From contig NZ_CP047156.1 of NCBI RefSeq assembly GCF_009834025.1, positions 1,426,001 through 1,490,000 of the forward strand: 64,000 nucleotides of DNA, in the 5' to 3' direction. Position numbers and translations under genes: made by a program. The notes beneath the pieces were generated by a model. It was not told the DNA's origin, made no database searches, and saw only the letters and a program-made list of their open reading frames with translations. Positions 44,222 to 54,000 of this stretch are shown here, piece by piece (position 1 is the first letter of the stretch; every line of letters begins with the position of its first letter). Source of the stretch: Epidermidibacterium keratini. Its GTDB lineage: Bacteria; Actinomycetota; Actinomycetes; Mycobacteriales; Antricoccaceae.

Positions 44222-44274
44222 TGCGGCACGTTTGTGCCCCCTCCAGCGCCCAGAGCCAGCACAAACCTGCCGCA
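44222..44274. terminator. CTGCGG-type palindrome after DUF3817
   Basis: TGCGGCACGTTTGTGC (44222-44237) pairs with GCACAAACCTGCCGCA (44259-44274), one mismatch in 16. It begins 2 bp after the stop and belongs to the CTGCGG family. Confidence 0.6.
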
Positions 44275-44343
44275 CATCGATAACTCGGTAAACGCCGGTT
44301 CGCGCACGCGCCCGGTCACTCCGGCGATCCACCTTTCTCTGAA

Positions 44344-44367
44344 ACGAATTAGTAAACTACTATTCGT
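44344..44367. promoter_or_regulatory. Probable TetR-type operator upstream of acyl-CoA dehydrogenase
   Basis: ACGAATTAGTA and TACTATTCGT form a near-perfect dyad around AAC, 55-79 bp before the ACAD start, in an otherwise AT-rich stretch. The double-HTH TetR gene 2.3 kb downstream is a candidate binder. Confidence 0.5.
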
Positions 44368-44422
44368 ATAGAGAATCCGGGCCCCGTGAGCCTGGAGCGG
44401 CATCACACGAGGTGGCCCACAC

Positions 44423-45574
44423 ATGAAGCGCACGATCTTCTCCCCCGAGCACGACGCCTTCCGCGAGACCGTCCGCGAGTTCCTCAATCGCGAGGTCGCT
44501 CCGCGCTACGACGACTGGGAGCGGCTCGGCTACGTCGAGAAGGACATCTACCCCAAGCTCGCTGAGACGGGCGCGACGACGTTCGGCATTCCGGAGGAGT
44601 ACGGCGGCGCTGGCGATGTCGGCTTCAAGTTCAACGTCGTACTCGCTGAAGAGCTCGCCGGTTCGGGGCTGCAGCTCAACACCTACAACATCACGTACAA
44701 CATCATCCTGCCCTACCTGATGAACCTCGCTACCGACGAGCAGAAGGCGCGCTGGCTGCCCAAGCTCGCGGCGGGCGAACTGGTGATGGCGATCGCGATG
44801 ACCGAGCCGGGAACGGGCTCAGACCTCGCCGGCATCCGCACGAGCGCGGTGCGCGACGGCGACGACTACATCGTCAACGGCTCCAAGACGTTCATCACCG
44901 GCGGCTCGCAGGCCGACCTCACCATCGTCGTCACCCGCACGTCGCCGGCACCTGAAGAAAACCGCCGCCTCGGGCTGTCATTGCTCGTAGTCGATACCAC
45001 CGACCCCGGCTTCGCGGTCGGACGCCGACTGGACAAGATCGGCCTAAAGTCCAGCGATACCTGCGAAATCTCGTTTACCGATGTGCGCGTACCCTCCTCG
45101 GACCTGCTCGGCGAGGAAGGCATGGCCTTCGCGCACCTGTCGCAAAACCTGCCGCGCGAGCGCCTGGCGATCGCGCTCGGTGCGTGTGCGACCGCGCGCG
45201 CTGCGATCGCGCATGCCGCGGCGTACGCCCGCGACCGCCAGGTCTTCGAGCGGCCGCTGTCGACGTTCCAGAACACCAAGTTCGTGCTCGCGGAGTGCCT
45301 TACCGAGCTTGAGGCGGCACAGGCGATGGTCGACAAGGCGATCGAGCTCGACGAGGAGCACCAGCTCAGCGCGGTCGACGCGGCCAAGTGCAAGCTGTTT
45401 GCTACCGAGATGTCCGGACGGGTGATCGACAAGTGCCTGCAGGTGCACGGCGGCTACGGCTACATCCTCGAGTACCCGATCGCCAAGCTGTACGCCGATG
45501 CCCGCATCAACCGGATCTTCGGCGGCACCTCTGAAGTGATGAAGACGATCATCGCCAAGGACGCGGGGCTCTAG
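44423..45574 (+). CDS. Acyl-CoA dehydrogenase
   Basis: The 383-residue flavoenzyme has the FAD motif MAIAMTEPGTGSDLAGIRTS (about residue 120). VNGSKTFITGGSQADL follows. The catalytic Glu region near the C terminus is HGGYGYILEYPIAKLYADAR, then NRIFGGTSEVMKTIIAKD. It introduces a double bond in an acyl-CoA. It converges with an LLM oxidoreductase (4-bp overlap) and sits in a group of acyl-CoA genes. Confidence 0.95.
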   Translation: MKRTIFSPEHDAFRETVREFLNREVAPRYDDWERLGYVEKDIYPKLAETGATTFGIPEEYGGAGDVGFKFNVVLAEELAGSGLQLNTYNITYNIILPYLMNLATDEQKARWLPKLAAGELVMAIAMTEPGTGSDLAGIRTSAVRDGDDYIVNGSKTFITGGSQADLTIVVTRTSPAPEENRRLGLSLLVVDTTDPGFAVGRRLDKIGLKSSDTCEISFTDVRVPSSDLLGEEGMAFAHLSQNLPRERLAIALGACATARAAIAHAAAYARDRQVFERPLSTFQNTKFVLAECLTELEAAQAMVDKAIELDEEHQLSAVDAAKCKLFATEMSGRVIDKCLQVHGGYGYILEYPIAKLYADARINRIFGGTSEVMKTIIAKDAGL

Positions 45575-46578
45575 CTGAGCGCAGCGACGACCGAGTCGAG
45601 CTCCGTCGTACTCGTCGAGCCTGGCGTGCTGATTGCCGCTCGCGTGACCAGTGATCCGTAGCGGCGCTCAATCTCGCTGCCGACCTCATCGGCGTTGCCG
45701 ATAATCGCGAACGTCTCCAGCACCTCGTCCGGCAGCAGCGCGCCCATCTCCTGCCACTTCCTGGCTAAGGAGAGGCCATGCAGCTCGTCACCGAGTGATC
45801 CCCAGCCGTGCAGCTCGAGCACCGGACGGTACGCCGGAGTCGAGCCATAGAAGGCAATTCGCTCGCGTAGCCCGGTGATCACGTCATCATCGGTCCGGTC
45901 TGCGCCGAGTACGCCGACCATCGGTAGCCCTACGACCTCGACGTCACCAAGGGAGCGGCCGGCGCGCGTAGCGCCGGCCTCGACGGCCGGGAGCGTGACC
46001 TCGGCGAGGTACTTGGCGGTGGTGAAACCGTGGCAGATCAGACCGTCTGCGACCTCTCCCGCGACCTCAGTCATGAGCTCACCAACCGCCGCCAGCCGGA
46101 TCCGCGGCGGCCCCCACTCATGGGCCGGCGGGGTAAACACCGGCGTCATGAGCGTGTGCGTGTAGAACTCGCCGCGAAACCGCAGTGGTTTGCCCTCGTG
46201 CCAGTTGGCCCAGATCGCCTGCAGCGCAAGGATCATCTCGCGCATGCGTGCCGCCGGTTTGCTCCACGGCATACTGAAGCGACGGGTGATGTGCGGTTTA
46301 ATCTGCGAGCCGAGCCCGAGTACGAACCGGCCTTCACTGATGCCCGCGAGGTCGTATCCGATGTTGGCCAAGGTCATCGGCGTCCGCGCGAAGGCGATGG
46401 CGACCCCCGTCGACAGCTCGATCCGCTCTGTGCTCGCTGCGGCCTGCACGAGCGGAAGAAACGGGTCGTGCGAGGTCTCCGGCACTCCGAAGCCGGCGTA
46501 CCCGGCGGATTCGGCGTGGGCCGCCTGCTGCGCCGCGGTGCGTACGTTCTGGATGTCGATGGTCGCGTCGATGCGCAT
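45571..46578 (-). CDS. LLM-class F420-dependent oxidoreductase (TIGR03617-like)
   Basis: The 335-residue TIM-barrel protein begins MRIDATIDIQNVRTAAQQAA. Conserved parts are GFGVPETSHDPFLPLVQAA, LSTGVAIAFARTPMTLANI, GRFVLGLGSQIKPHITRRFS and VADGLICHGFTTAKYL. The family uses reduced/oxidised F420 in actinobacteria. Substrate unknown; context suggests lipid or steroid-like acyl intermediates. Divergent from the double TetR. Confidence 0.88.
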   Translation of the reverse strand: MRIDATIDIQNVRTAAQQAAHAESAGYAGFGVPETSHDPFLPLVQAAASTERIELSTGVAIAFARTPMTLANIGYDLAGISEGRFVLGLGSQIKPHITRRFSMPWSKPAARMREMILALQAIWANWHEGKPLRFRGEFYTHTLMTPVFTPPAHEWGPPRIRLAAVGELMTEVAGEVADGLICHGFTTAKYLAEVTLPAVEAGATRAGRSLGDVEVVGLPMVGVLGADRTDDDVITGLRERIAFYGSTPAYRPVLELHGWGSLGDELHGLSLARKWQEMGALLPDEVLETFAIIGNADEVGSEIERRYGSLVTRAAISTPGSTSTTELDSVVAALS

Positions 46579-46703
46579 CAGGAGTCCTCACAGCGGGGAT
46601 GTTCGTCATGACCTAGCAAACCCGAGGCCGGTAAGTAAATCAACATTCAGGTAGGGTTCGCACCAGCGGATTCGCGGCAACAACGACGTCAGGGCCTGCA
46701 AAG

Positions 46704-47867
46704 ATGAATGCGATGACCTCCACCGGAAAGACCGTCACGCGGCGTCCTCGAGATCGCCGCGACCGGATTCTGCAGGCAGCGACGGCACGCTTTCACCGCG
46801 ACGGCTACAGCGCCGTGTCGATGGCCGATATCGCCAGCGATGTCGAGATCACGGCAGGGGCTCTTTATCGGCACTTTCCCAACAAGCAGCAACTGCTCGT
46901 CGAGGTCATGCTGGCTTCGCTTGATCGGTTTGAAGAGGGCCTCTACGAGCTCACCGACATCACGCAGATCTGCGACCGGCTCATCGACTCGGTGCTCGCC
47001 CGCGAGCACCGGGGCATCTTGATCATCACCGAGTCGCGCGAGCTCGACGACGAGCAGTACAAGCTGGTCGCCGACCGTTCACGCGCGATCATGGACTGGG
47101 TGGCCGAGGCGATCCGACGCGCACGCCCCGAATTGTCGAAGCCCGATGCGGCGCTGCTGGGGCGTTCAGTGATCAGCGTGATCCTCAGTCCGACCCACCA
47201 CCGGGCCGGGCTGCGGCCTCGTGCCCTGCACGACCTGCTGTGGGCGGCGACCGACCGGGTGTGGCGTTCTGCTGCCGTCCCCCATCCGGCGGTGCGCGCC
47301 ACCAAACCGGAGCGCCTCGCGTTGCACCTGCTGCCGCGCCGCGAGCAGATCCTCTACGCTGCAACGCAGCTCATCAGCGAGCACGGCTATCGCGAGGTCA
47401 CCATCGAGCAGATCGCCGACGCCGTCGACATCGCGCCATCCAGCCTCTACAACCACTTCCCAGGCAAGGCAGAGATCCTCATCGCGGCTATCGCGCGGGC
47501 CGGCGAGACGATGCGCGTCGGGCTGCGCAACGCGGTGCAGACCGCCGCTGACCGCGACGAGGCGCTGCGCATGGTGGTCGAGGTGTACGTCGATGTCGCG
47601 CTGCGCAGCGACTCACTGATCGGCAGCATGGAGGCCGAAGTCGGCCACCTACCGAGCGAGGATCGGCGGCGGGTACGCGCGGGGCTCGAGGATTTCGTCC
47701 GCGACTGGGCACCGCTGGTAGACGCACCGGCCGACCAGGCGCGTGTGCTGGCCCTGGCCGCCATCGCGCTCGTCAACGACCGGATCCGCATGCGCAGCTC
47801 CCGCGCCCGGCCGGGGATCCGCGACGAGCTCGTGAGCTTGGCGCACGACGTACTCTCCCCCACCTAG
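46704..47867 (+). CDS. Tandem TetR regulator with two HTH domains
   Basis: The 387-residue protein contains two TetR N-terminal domains: residues about 18-65 (RILQAATARFHRDGYSAVSM, ITAGALYRHFPNKQQLL) and about 212-260 (QILYAATQLISEHGYREVTI, APSSLYNHFPGKAEILI), each with its own helical domain. It is a fused dimer in effect, as in some mycobacterial lipid regulators. Divergent from the LLM gene and placed amid ACAD, FadD, CaiB and IPOR genes, so it probably regulates that set in response to acyl-CoA. Confidence 0.9.
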   Translation: MNAMTSTGKTVTRRPRDRRDRILQAATARFHRDGYSAVSMADIASDVEITAGALYRHFPNKQQLLVEVMLASLDRFEEGLYELTDITQICDRLIDSVLAREHRGILIITESRELDDEQYKLVADRSRAIMDWVAEAIRRARPELSKPDAALLGRSVISVILSPTHHRAGLRPRALHDLLWAATDRVWRSAAVPHPAVRATKPERLALHLLPRREQILYAATQLISEHGYREVTIEQIADAVDIAPSSLYNHFPGKAEILIAAIARAGETMRVGLRNAVQTAADRDEALRMVVEVYVDVALRSDSLIGSMEAEVGHLPSEDRRRVRAGLEDFVRDWAPLVDAPADQARVLALAAIALVNDRIRMRSSRARPGIRDELVSLAHDVLSPT

Positions 47868-47882
47868 CCAGACGACTGCCAT

Positions 47883-47953
47883 GCAAAATCGCACCGCAGG
47901 AGGGCGACCTCGCCGGATATCGACGAGGTGCCCCCGCACGGGTGCGATTCTGC
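47883..47953. terminator. Two-stem palindrome GCAAAATCGCACC...GGTGCGATTCTGC
   Basis: Arms at 47883-47895 and 47941-47953 pair with one mismatch; an inner stem involves CGACCTCG/CGACGAGGT. Same element type as 19304-19374. It lies between the convergent double-TetR and acyl-CoA synthetase genes. Confidence 0.65.
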
Positions 47954-47960
47954 ACGGTCT

Positions 47961-49496
47961 TTAGAGCGCGGCGACGCTTTCGGCGCCGTTATCGGCGTAC
48001 GCCGCCCGGACCTTGGCCCGGCTCAGCTTGCCCGACGGCGTGCGCGGCAGCGAGGAGACGATCTCAATGGTGCGCGGGATCTTGTAGTCAGCGAGCTCGC
48101 GCTCCGCGGCCTCGCGCAGCGATATCGGTGACACGTCGGCGGAATCGCTACTGACCAGCGCGACAACCCGCTGGCCCCACTCGTCGTCGGGGACCCCGAA
48201 CACGACCGCGTCGGTGACTCCTGGCTGGTCGAGCAATACCGACTCGATCTCCGCCGGATAGATGTTGACGCCGCCGGAGACGATCAGGTCGGTACGTCGA
48301 TCAGACAGGTAGAGATAACCGTCCTCATCGAGGCTGCCGAGATCACCAGGGACGAAGTAACCGTCACGGTGGCTCGCATCGGTCTTGGCGCGATCACCGT
48401 GGTACTCGAACGGGCGCCCGGTCAGCAGATGGATCAACCCCACCACGCCGGGCGACACAAGATTGCCTGCCTCGTCGCGGATCTGGACATCTGTGCCCGG
48501 TCGCGCTCGACCGACCGAGCCCGGATGCGCAAGCCAGTCGGCGGAGCTGATCATGGTGATCGCACCAGACTCGGTCGCTCCGTAGTACTCCATCAGCTTC
48601 GGTCCGAGCCACTCGATCATCGCCGCCTTCACCGGCGGCGGGCACATGGCGCCGGCGTGCAGCACGGTGCGCAGTGACGACGTGTCATACCTGCCCCGCT
48701 CGGCCTCATCGAGGGCAAGCATGCGGTGCATCATCGTCGGCACCAGGAACGTCTCGACGACGTGGTGGGCGTCGATGAGCTCCAGCAGGTGCGCCGGGTC
48801 CGACCGGTCGGCGAGTACGACGCTCATCCCTCGAGCGAGAGCCGAAGACGCGTGCCGGTTGGGAGCCGAGTGATAGAGCGGTGCGACTGAAAGGAAGACG
48901 CCGTCGCGCGCCACGTCGAACGCCGCGAGCGATTCGACGACCAGCTGGTCCTCCTGCTCGGGGGCGAGCTCGGACAATGGCTTGCTGATCCCCTTGGGTG
49001 CTCCCGTCGTACCTGAGCTGTAGAGCAGGAGGGAGCCGGCGGTTCGGTTGGTTGGGGGCTCGTCGGCAGCCCACAGCTCACGCCAGTCGGCGAAGCCCGC
49101 GACGTCACCGATGGCAAACCGCGCGTCGACTCCCAGCCCGGCCAGCTCGGCCGCTCCCACCGCGGCGTCACCGGTGCGACTGTCGGCGATGAGCAGCCTT
49201 GCGTGGGAGTCCGAGAGGATGTACGCCGCCTCCGGGGCGGTCAGGTGCCGGTTGATGAGCGCTAGCACGAGCCCGATCTGCCCGGTGGCGAGCTGTACGG
49301 CGAAGTACTCGGCGCGGTTGGCGGCCATCAGCGCGACGGTGTCGCCGACCCCGAGACCGCGCTCGCGTAGACCGTTTGCAAGACGATTGGCCTGGCTGGC
49401 GAGCTCACCGAACGTGACGACTTCCCCTGCAGCGCTGATGATCGCTGGACGATCCGGGTGCGCCGCGGCGTTCTCCCAGAATGACGAGTAGCCCAT
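47961..49496 (-). CDS. Acyl-CoA synthetase / AMP-binding enzyme (FadD-like)
   Basis: The 511-residue ANL enzyme has LLLYSSGTTGAPKGISK (about residue 155). Other marks are LMEYYGATESGAIT, DLGSLDEDGYLYLSDRRTDL then IVSGGVNIYPAEIE, and the catalytic Lys in RTPSGKLSRAKV. It activates an acid to its CoA thioester through an acyl-adenylate. It lies 2 bp downstream of the CaiB-like gene stop region, so the two form a leftward operon. The acid chain length is not visible. Confidence 0.93.
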   Translation of the reverse strand: MGYSSFWENAAAHPDRPAIISAAGEVVTFGELASQANRLANGLRERGLGVGDTVALMAANRAEYFAVQLATGQIGLVLALINRHLTAPEAAYILSDSHARLLIADSRTGDAAVGAAELAGLGVDARFAIGDVAGFADWRELWAADEPPTNRTAGSLLLYSSGTTGAPKGISKPLSELAPEQEDQLVVESLAAFDVARDGVFLSVAPLYHSAPNRHASSALARGMSVVLADRSDPAHLLELIDAHHVVETFLVPTMMHRMLALDEAERGRYDTSSLRTVLHAGAMCPPPVKAAMIEWLGPKLMEYYGATESGAITMISSADWLAHPGSVGRARPGTDVQIRDEAGNLVSPGVVGLIHLLTGRPFEYHGDRAKTDASHRDGYFVPGDLGSLDEDGYLYLSDRRTDLIVSGGVNIYPAEIESVLLDQPGVTDAVVFGVPDDEWGQRVVALVSSDSADVSPISLREAAERELADYKIPRTIEIVSSLPRTPSGKLSRAKVRAAYADNGAESVAAL

Positions 49497-49498
49497 CG

Positions 49499-50626
49499 CT
49501 ACCGCTTCGCGATGGCGTCGGCCATCTCGTCGTCTACCCCCGCCTCGCGCAGCGCTGCTGCGATGTCGTCGGCGGCGGGCCGAGCGTCGGTGGGGTCGTC
49601 GGTCGGTGTGCGGTCGAACCGCGGTGCGGGATGGGGATGCACCATCCCGTCGTCCATCGTGTGCAGCGTCGAGCGGTCAGCCAGGTGAGGGTGCTGCGGC
49701 GCCTCCGTCATCGACAGCACGGGCGTCGTACACGCGTCGGTGCCGTCGAACTGCTGCTCCCAGTGCTGGCGCGGCTGCTCGGCGAACACTTCGGCCGCGC
49801 GGGCCGACTGTGCCGGCCACTGCGACCGATCGTGCTGCTTGGCAAACAGCGGGTCGTCTTTGAGGCCAAGGATCCGCAGCCACTCGGCGTAGAACTGCGG
49901 CTCGATGCAGCCGACCGCCATGTGCCGCCCGTCCGCGCAGCGGTAGGTGCGGTAGAACGGCGCGGCGCCGTCGAGCATGTTGCTGGCTCGCTCGTCCTTC
50001 CAGATACCGGTGCCGTGGAAGCCGTGGATCATCGACATCAGCGCGGATACACCGTCGACCATCGCGGCGTCGACGACCTGACCCTCACCGGTCATCTTCG
50101 CGTGCACAAGGGCGCTCACGATGCCGTAGGCGAGCAGCATTCCGCCGCCGCCGAAGTCGGCGACCAGGTTGAGCGGAGGGACGGGATCTTCCTTCGTCCC
50201 GATCGCGTGCAGCGCACCGGTGAGCCCGAGGTAGTTGATGTCGTGGCCGGGGACCTGAGCCCACGGTCCGTCCTGGCCCCATCCGGTCATGCGCCCGTAG
50301 ACCAGCGCCGGATTGACCTCATGCAGCTGCTCGGGTCCGACACCCAGCCGTTCGGCGACACCCGGACGGAACCCCTCGACCGCGACATCGCAGCTCGCGG
50401 CGAGCTGCAGGATCACCTTGAGATCCTCAGGATCCTTCGGGTTGAGCAGGACCGGGATGCGGCCTCGGGAGATTACCTGGCGGCCTGCCGCCTGGCCCTT
50501 GCGCTGCACCTGGATGACCGTCGCGCCGAGGTCGGCGAGCATCATGCAGCCAAAAGGTCCGGGGCCGATGCCGCCCAGCTCAAGCACCCGAATACCGGCC
50601 AGTGGTCCTGACTTTGTGAATCCCAT
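49499..50626 (-). CDS. CaiB/BaiF-family CoA transferase (alpha-methylacyl-CoA racemase-like)
   Basis: The 375-residue protein has GIRVLELGGIGPGPFGCMML near the N terminus and VLLNPKDPEDLKVILQLAA. The active-site region is NPALVYGRMTGWGQDGPWAQ then VPGHDINYLGLTGALHAIG; the Gly/His/Asp pattern GHDINYL is typical of alpha-methylacyl-CoA racemases (Amacr/Mcr). Such enzymes epimerise 2-methylacyl-CoA so that ACAD can act on them. AAGGAG precedes ATG 50626. A 27-bp operator lies upstream. Confidence 0.92.
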   Translation of the reverse strand: MGFTKSGPLAGIRVLELGGIGPGPFGCMMLADLGATVIQVQRKGQAAGRQVISRGRIPVLLNPKDPEDLKVILQLAASCDVAVEGFRPGVAERLGVGPEQLHEVNPALVYGRMTGWGQDGPWAQVPGHDINYLGLTGALHAIGTKEDPVPPLNLVADFGGGGMLLAYGIVSALVHAKMTGEGQVVDAAMVDGVSALMSMIHGFHGTGIWKDERASNMLDGAAPFYRTYRCADGRHMAVGCIEPQFYAEWLRILGLKDDPLFAKQHDRSQWPAQSARAAEVFAEQPRQHWEQQFDGTDACTTPVLSMTEAPQHPHLADRSTLHTMDDGMVHPHPAPRFDRTPTDDPTDARPAADDIAAALREAGVDDEMADAIAKR

Positions 50627-50655
50627 TTCGCTCCTTGGCGCGCACTCGCGATCAG

Positions 50656-50682
50656 ACAAGTTCTTTAGCGAGGCTAACTTGT
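50656..50682. promoter_or_regulatory. ACAAGTT-N13-AACTTGT operator upstream of CaiB-like gene
   Basis: Perfect 7-bp arms at 50656-50662 and 50676-50682, with a nested TAGC/GCTA pair inside, 30 bp upstream of the leftward start. The shape fits TetR-type binding. Confidence 0.65.
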
Positions 50683-50739
50683 GGAGCTAAGTGATTCAAT
50701 ATTCGCCGAGTATCGGCGAGGGCATGGCGCGGACGGCAT

Positions 50740-51044
50740 GATCTCGACAACCACTCAGTCGCTGGCGCTCCCTCGCTGCTCGATCACCGCGGATTCGGTG
50801 GCCGAGCACGCGCGGCCGGCGTGATCTCGACAACCGCTCAGTCGCTGGCGCTCTCTCGCTGCTCGATCACCGCGGACTCGCTGGTCGAGCCGGCGCGGCC
50901 GGCGTGATCTCGACAACCGCTCAGTCGCTGGCGCTCCCTCGCTGCTCGATCACCGCGGATTCGGTGGCCGAGCACGCGCGGCCGCGCTCACTCTCGGTGG
51001 TCGAGCAGGCGCGAGCCGCTAGGCGAGCGCCGGTTGTCGAGACC
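50740..51044. repeat. Three tandem 83-bp repeats plus inverted end, between operons
   Basis: Units start at 50740, 50823 and 50906 (GATCTCGACAACC...), nearly identical over 83 bp, each containing CAGTCGCTGGCGCTCCCTCG and CTGCTCGATCACCG. After unit three an inverted partial copy ends in GTCGAGACC at 51044. The block fills most of the 422-bp gap before the IPOR gene stop. Related elements lie at 13299-13386, 21898-21991 and 57915-57965. Confidence 0.85.
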
Positions 51045-51048
51045 TCCG

Positions 51049-54000
51049 TCAGCGAGATACCGGGGTGCCGCTGGCGGTGAAGTTCTTCTTCATCGCGCCC
51101 AGCTGCTGGCGGTACTTCTCGACGTTGCCGAGCTTGATCTCCTCATAGCCGCGGATGATGTCCGGCAGCCCGGCGATCTGTACGGCGACCGGGTGGTTAC
51201 CGGCGCGCAGTCCGCGCAGTACGCCGTCCATCTCGTCGCGGTACTCCCCGATCAGCTCACGCTCGACCTTGCGCACGTGCGCGCGACCAAACGGGTCGAG
51301 CTTGGTGCCGCGCAGCTTGCGCATCGCATAGAGCGCCTGGAAGGTCTTGTGCCCGACCCCGGCAGGGATGGCGATCTTCGAGTCCATCCCCAATGCGCGC
51401 AGCATCGGCGGGTGCAACCGGAACGAGTACGACGCATCGTCACCGAAGGTCGCCTTGATGTCGTGGGCGAGCTTGGCATCCAGCGACAGCCGCGCGACCT
51501 CGTACTCGTCCTTGTAGGCCATCAGCTTGAAGAGATACTTCGCGACGTTCTCGGCGAGCTCCTCGGAACCGAACTGCTCCTCGGCGGCACGCACCTTCTC
51601 GACGTACTCGACGTACTCCTTGGCGTAGGCCTTGTTTTGGTAGGCCTCGAGCTCGCTGGCCCGCAGCGTCACCAGCCGGCGCAGCTCGGAGTCGGCAGCT
51701 CCGCCCAGCTTGCGCACCAGCGCGACCGCGGCGTTGCTCGGCGTGAACTCCTCGGCCTTCGCCGGGCGCAGGTGATCGAGTCCGAGCGCGTCGACCGCCT
51801 CGTTGATGGCGACGCGGTCGCTCACGAGCTGCCGGCCTCGGCGGAACGCCTGAATGTTCATGTCGACCGCGACGCCGTTGAGCCGGATCGCCTCTTCGAT
51901 CGCCTCGGCGGGAATCGGCAGCGCCCCGGCCTGGAACGCGACGCCCACCATGAAGACGTTGGCGAACTGGTCGTCGCCAAACAGTCCGAGCGTCGCGAGC
52001 CGCGCGTCGACGACCGTGTTGTGCTCGGCGCGAGTTGCGTCGTTGATCTTGCCGACGGTCGCGTCGTCGCCGGGGAAGAGTACGCCGGTGTCGGCGACCA
52101 TCGCTCCGGTCGGCGTGTGCGCCTTGTTGATCACCGCGATGGTCTTGTCCGGTCCAGTGATCTCCAGGTTGCCGTCGGTCGCACCGACGAGCAGGTCACA
52201 CACGATGTAGAGATCGCAGGCACCCTTGGAGATCTTGTTGGCCGCGTCGATCGGCTCGGCGCCGATCTTGATGTCCGAGATGACCGCGCCGCCCTTCTGG
52301 GCCAGCCCGAGCTGGTCGAGGGTGCGCACGTGACGCCCGGCGATGATGCCGGCCTGCGCCACGATCGCCGACACGGTCACGATGCCGGTGCCGCCGATAC
52401 CCAGGAACCGGATCGAGAACTCCTCCTCCGGCACGTTGACCTGCGGATCGGGCAGCTCGCTGGCCTCGATCGGCGGAGCGACGATCTTCTGCTCCTTTGC
52501 CTGCTGGCCCGGGATAATCGAGATGAACGACGGGCAGTCGCCGTCCAGGCACGAGTAGTCCTTGTTGCATGACGGCTGGTGGATCTGCGTCTTGCGGCCA
52601 AACTCGGTCTCGACCGGCTGCACCGACAGGCAGTTGGACTTGTCGCCGCAGTCACCGCACCCCTCGCACACGCGCTGGTTGATGAAGATCCGCTCCGGCG
52701 GCTCCTCGACGATCTTGCGCTTGCGCTTGCGCCGCAGCTCGGTCGCGCATTCCTGGTCGTGGATCAGGACGGTCACGCCCTTGATCGCGGCGAGCTCCTC
52801 CTGGGTCTCCATCAGCTTGTCGCGGTGGCGTACGTCGACGCCCTTCGGCAGCTTGACGCCCTTGTAGTCGGCGAGATCCTCTGTGGTGACGACGATCTTC
52901 TTCACGCCTTCGGCGAGCAGCATCTGGCAGAGCTCGGGCACCGTCATCCCACCCACTGCCTCCTGCCCGCCGGTCATCGCGACGGCCGAGTTATAGAGCA
53001 GCTTGTAGGTGACGTTGACCCCGGCCGCGACCGTCGCGCGGACGGCGAGCGAGCCGGAGTGGTGGAACGTGCCGTCGCCGATGTTCTGGAAGAGGTGCTT
53101 GTCGTCGACAAACGGCTCGATGCCGATCCACGGCGCACCTTCGCCGCCCATCTGCGCCGTACCCAGCAGGTCGCCGACGCGGTCCTCGTCGAGGAACAGC
53201 GCCATGGCGTGGCAGCCGATGCCGGCGCCGACGGTCGAACCGGCGGGTACGACGGTGGAGCGGTTGTGCGGGCAGCCGGAGCAGAAGTACGGCGTACGCG
53301 GGATCAGCGGCAGCAGCTTGCGGGTGCTGGGCGACTCGACCGGTGGCGAGAGCTTGGCAGCCAAGAACTCATTGACAGAAGGGATGTCGAGCCGGGTCGA
53401 CAGCCGCTTGGCGAGCGCCATCGCGATCAGGTCGGCGCCGAGGTCGTGGTTGGAGCGCAGCAGCGGACGGCGCTGGTCGTCGAACTTCCCAACGACTGTT
53501 GGCGCGTTGTCGACGTTGTAGAGCAGATCCTTGATCGCCGACTCGACGAAGTTGCGCTTCTCTTCGACGACGATGACCTCGTCGAGATCGCGGGTGAAGT
53601 CGTCGATCTCGTCGGGGATCAGCGGGTGCACCATGCCGAGCTTGAAAATCGAGATGCCGTACTTGTCGAGCTCAGCCTCGCCGATTCCCAGCTGTGCCAG
53701 GCCTTCCATGACATCGAGATAGGCGATGCCGTGGGTGACGATGCCGATCTTGGCGTTGACCGAACCCTGACGCTTGTTGAGGCCGTTGGCATCGCCGTAG
53801 CGGCGGGCGAGCTCGAGGCGCTCTCCGAGCTGGGTCTCCTCAAGACGTGCGAGGTACGGCGGCAGCAGCCGGGCAGTGGGCTCGTGCACGTAGGGCACGC
53901 CATCGAAGGTGTTGTCCGGGATGAGGATCTTGATCCGGTCGGGGCTGACCTGCGCCGAGCCCGCGCCGTCGGCAACGTTGGTGGCGATCTTCAGCCCGGT

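Noticed and set aside
50740-51044. Tandem repeats as a CRISPR array
   Set aside because: Units are 83 bp and nearly identical throughout, with no distinct spacers and no cas genes near.
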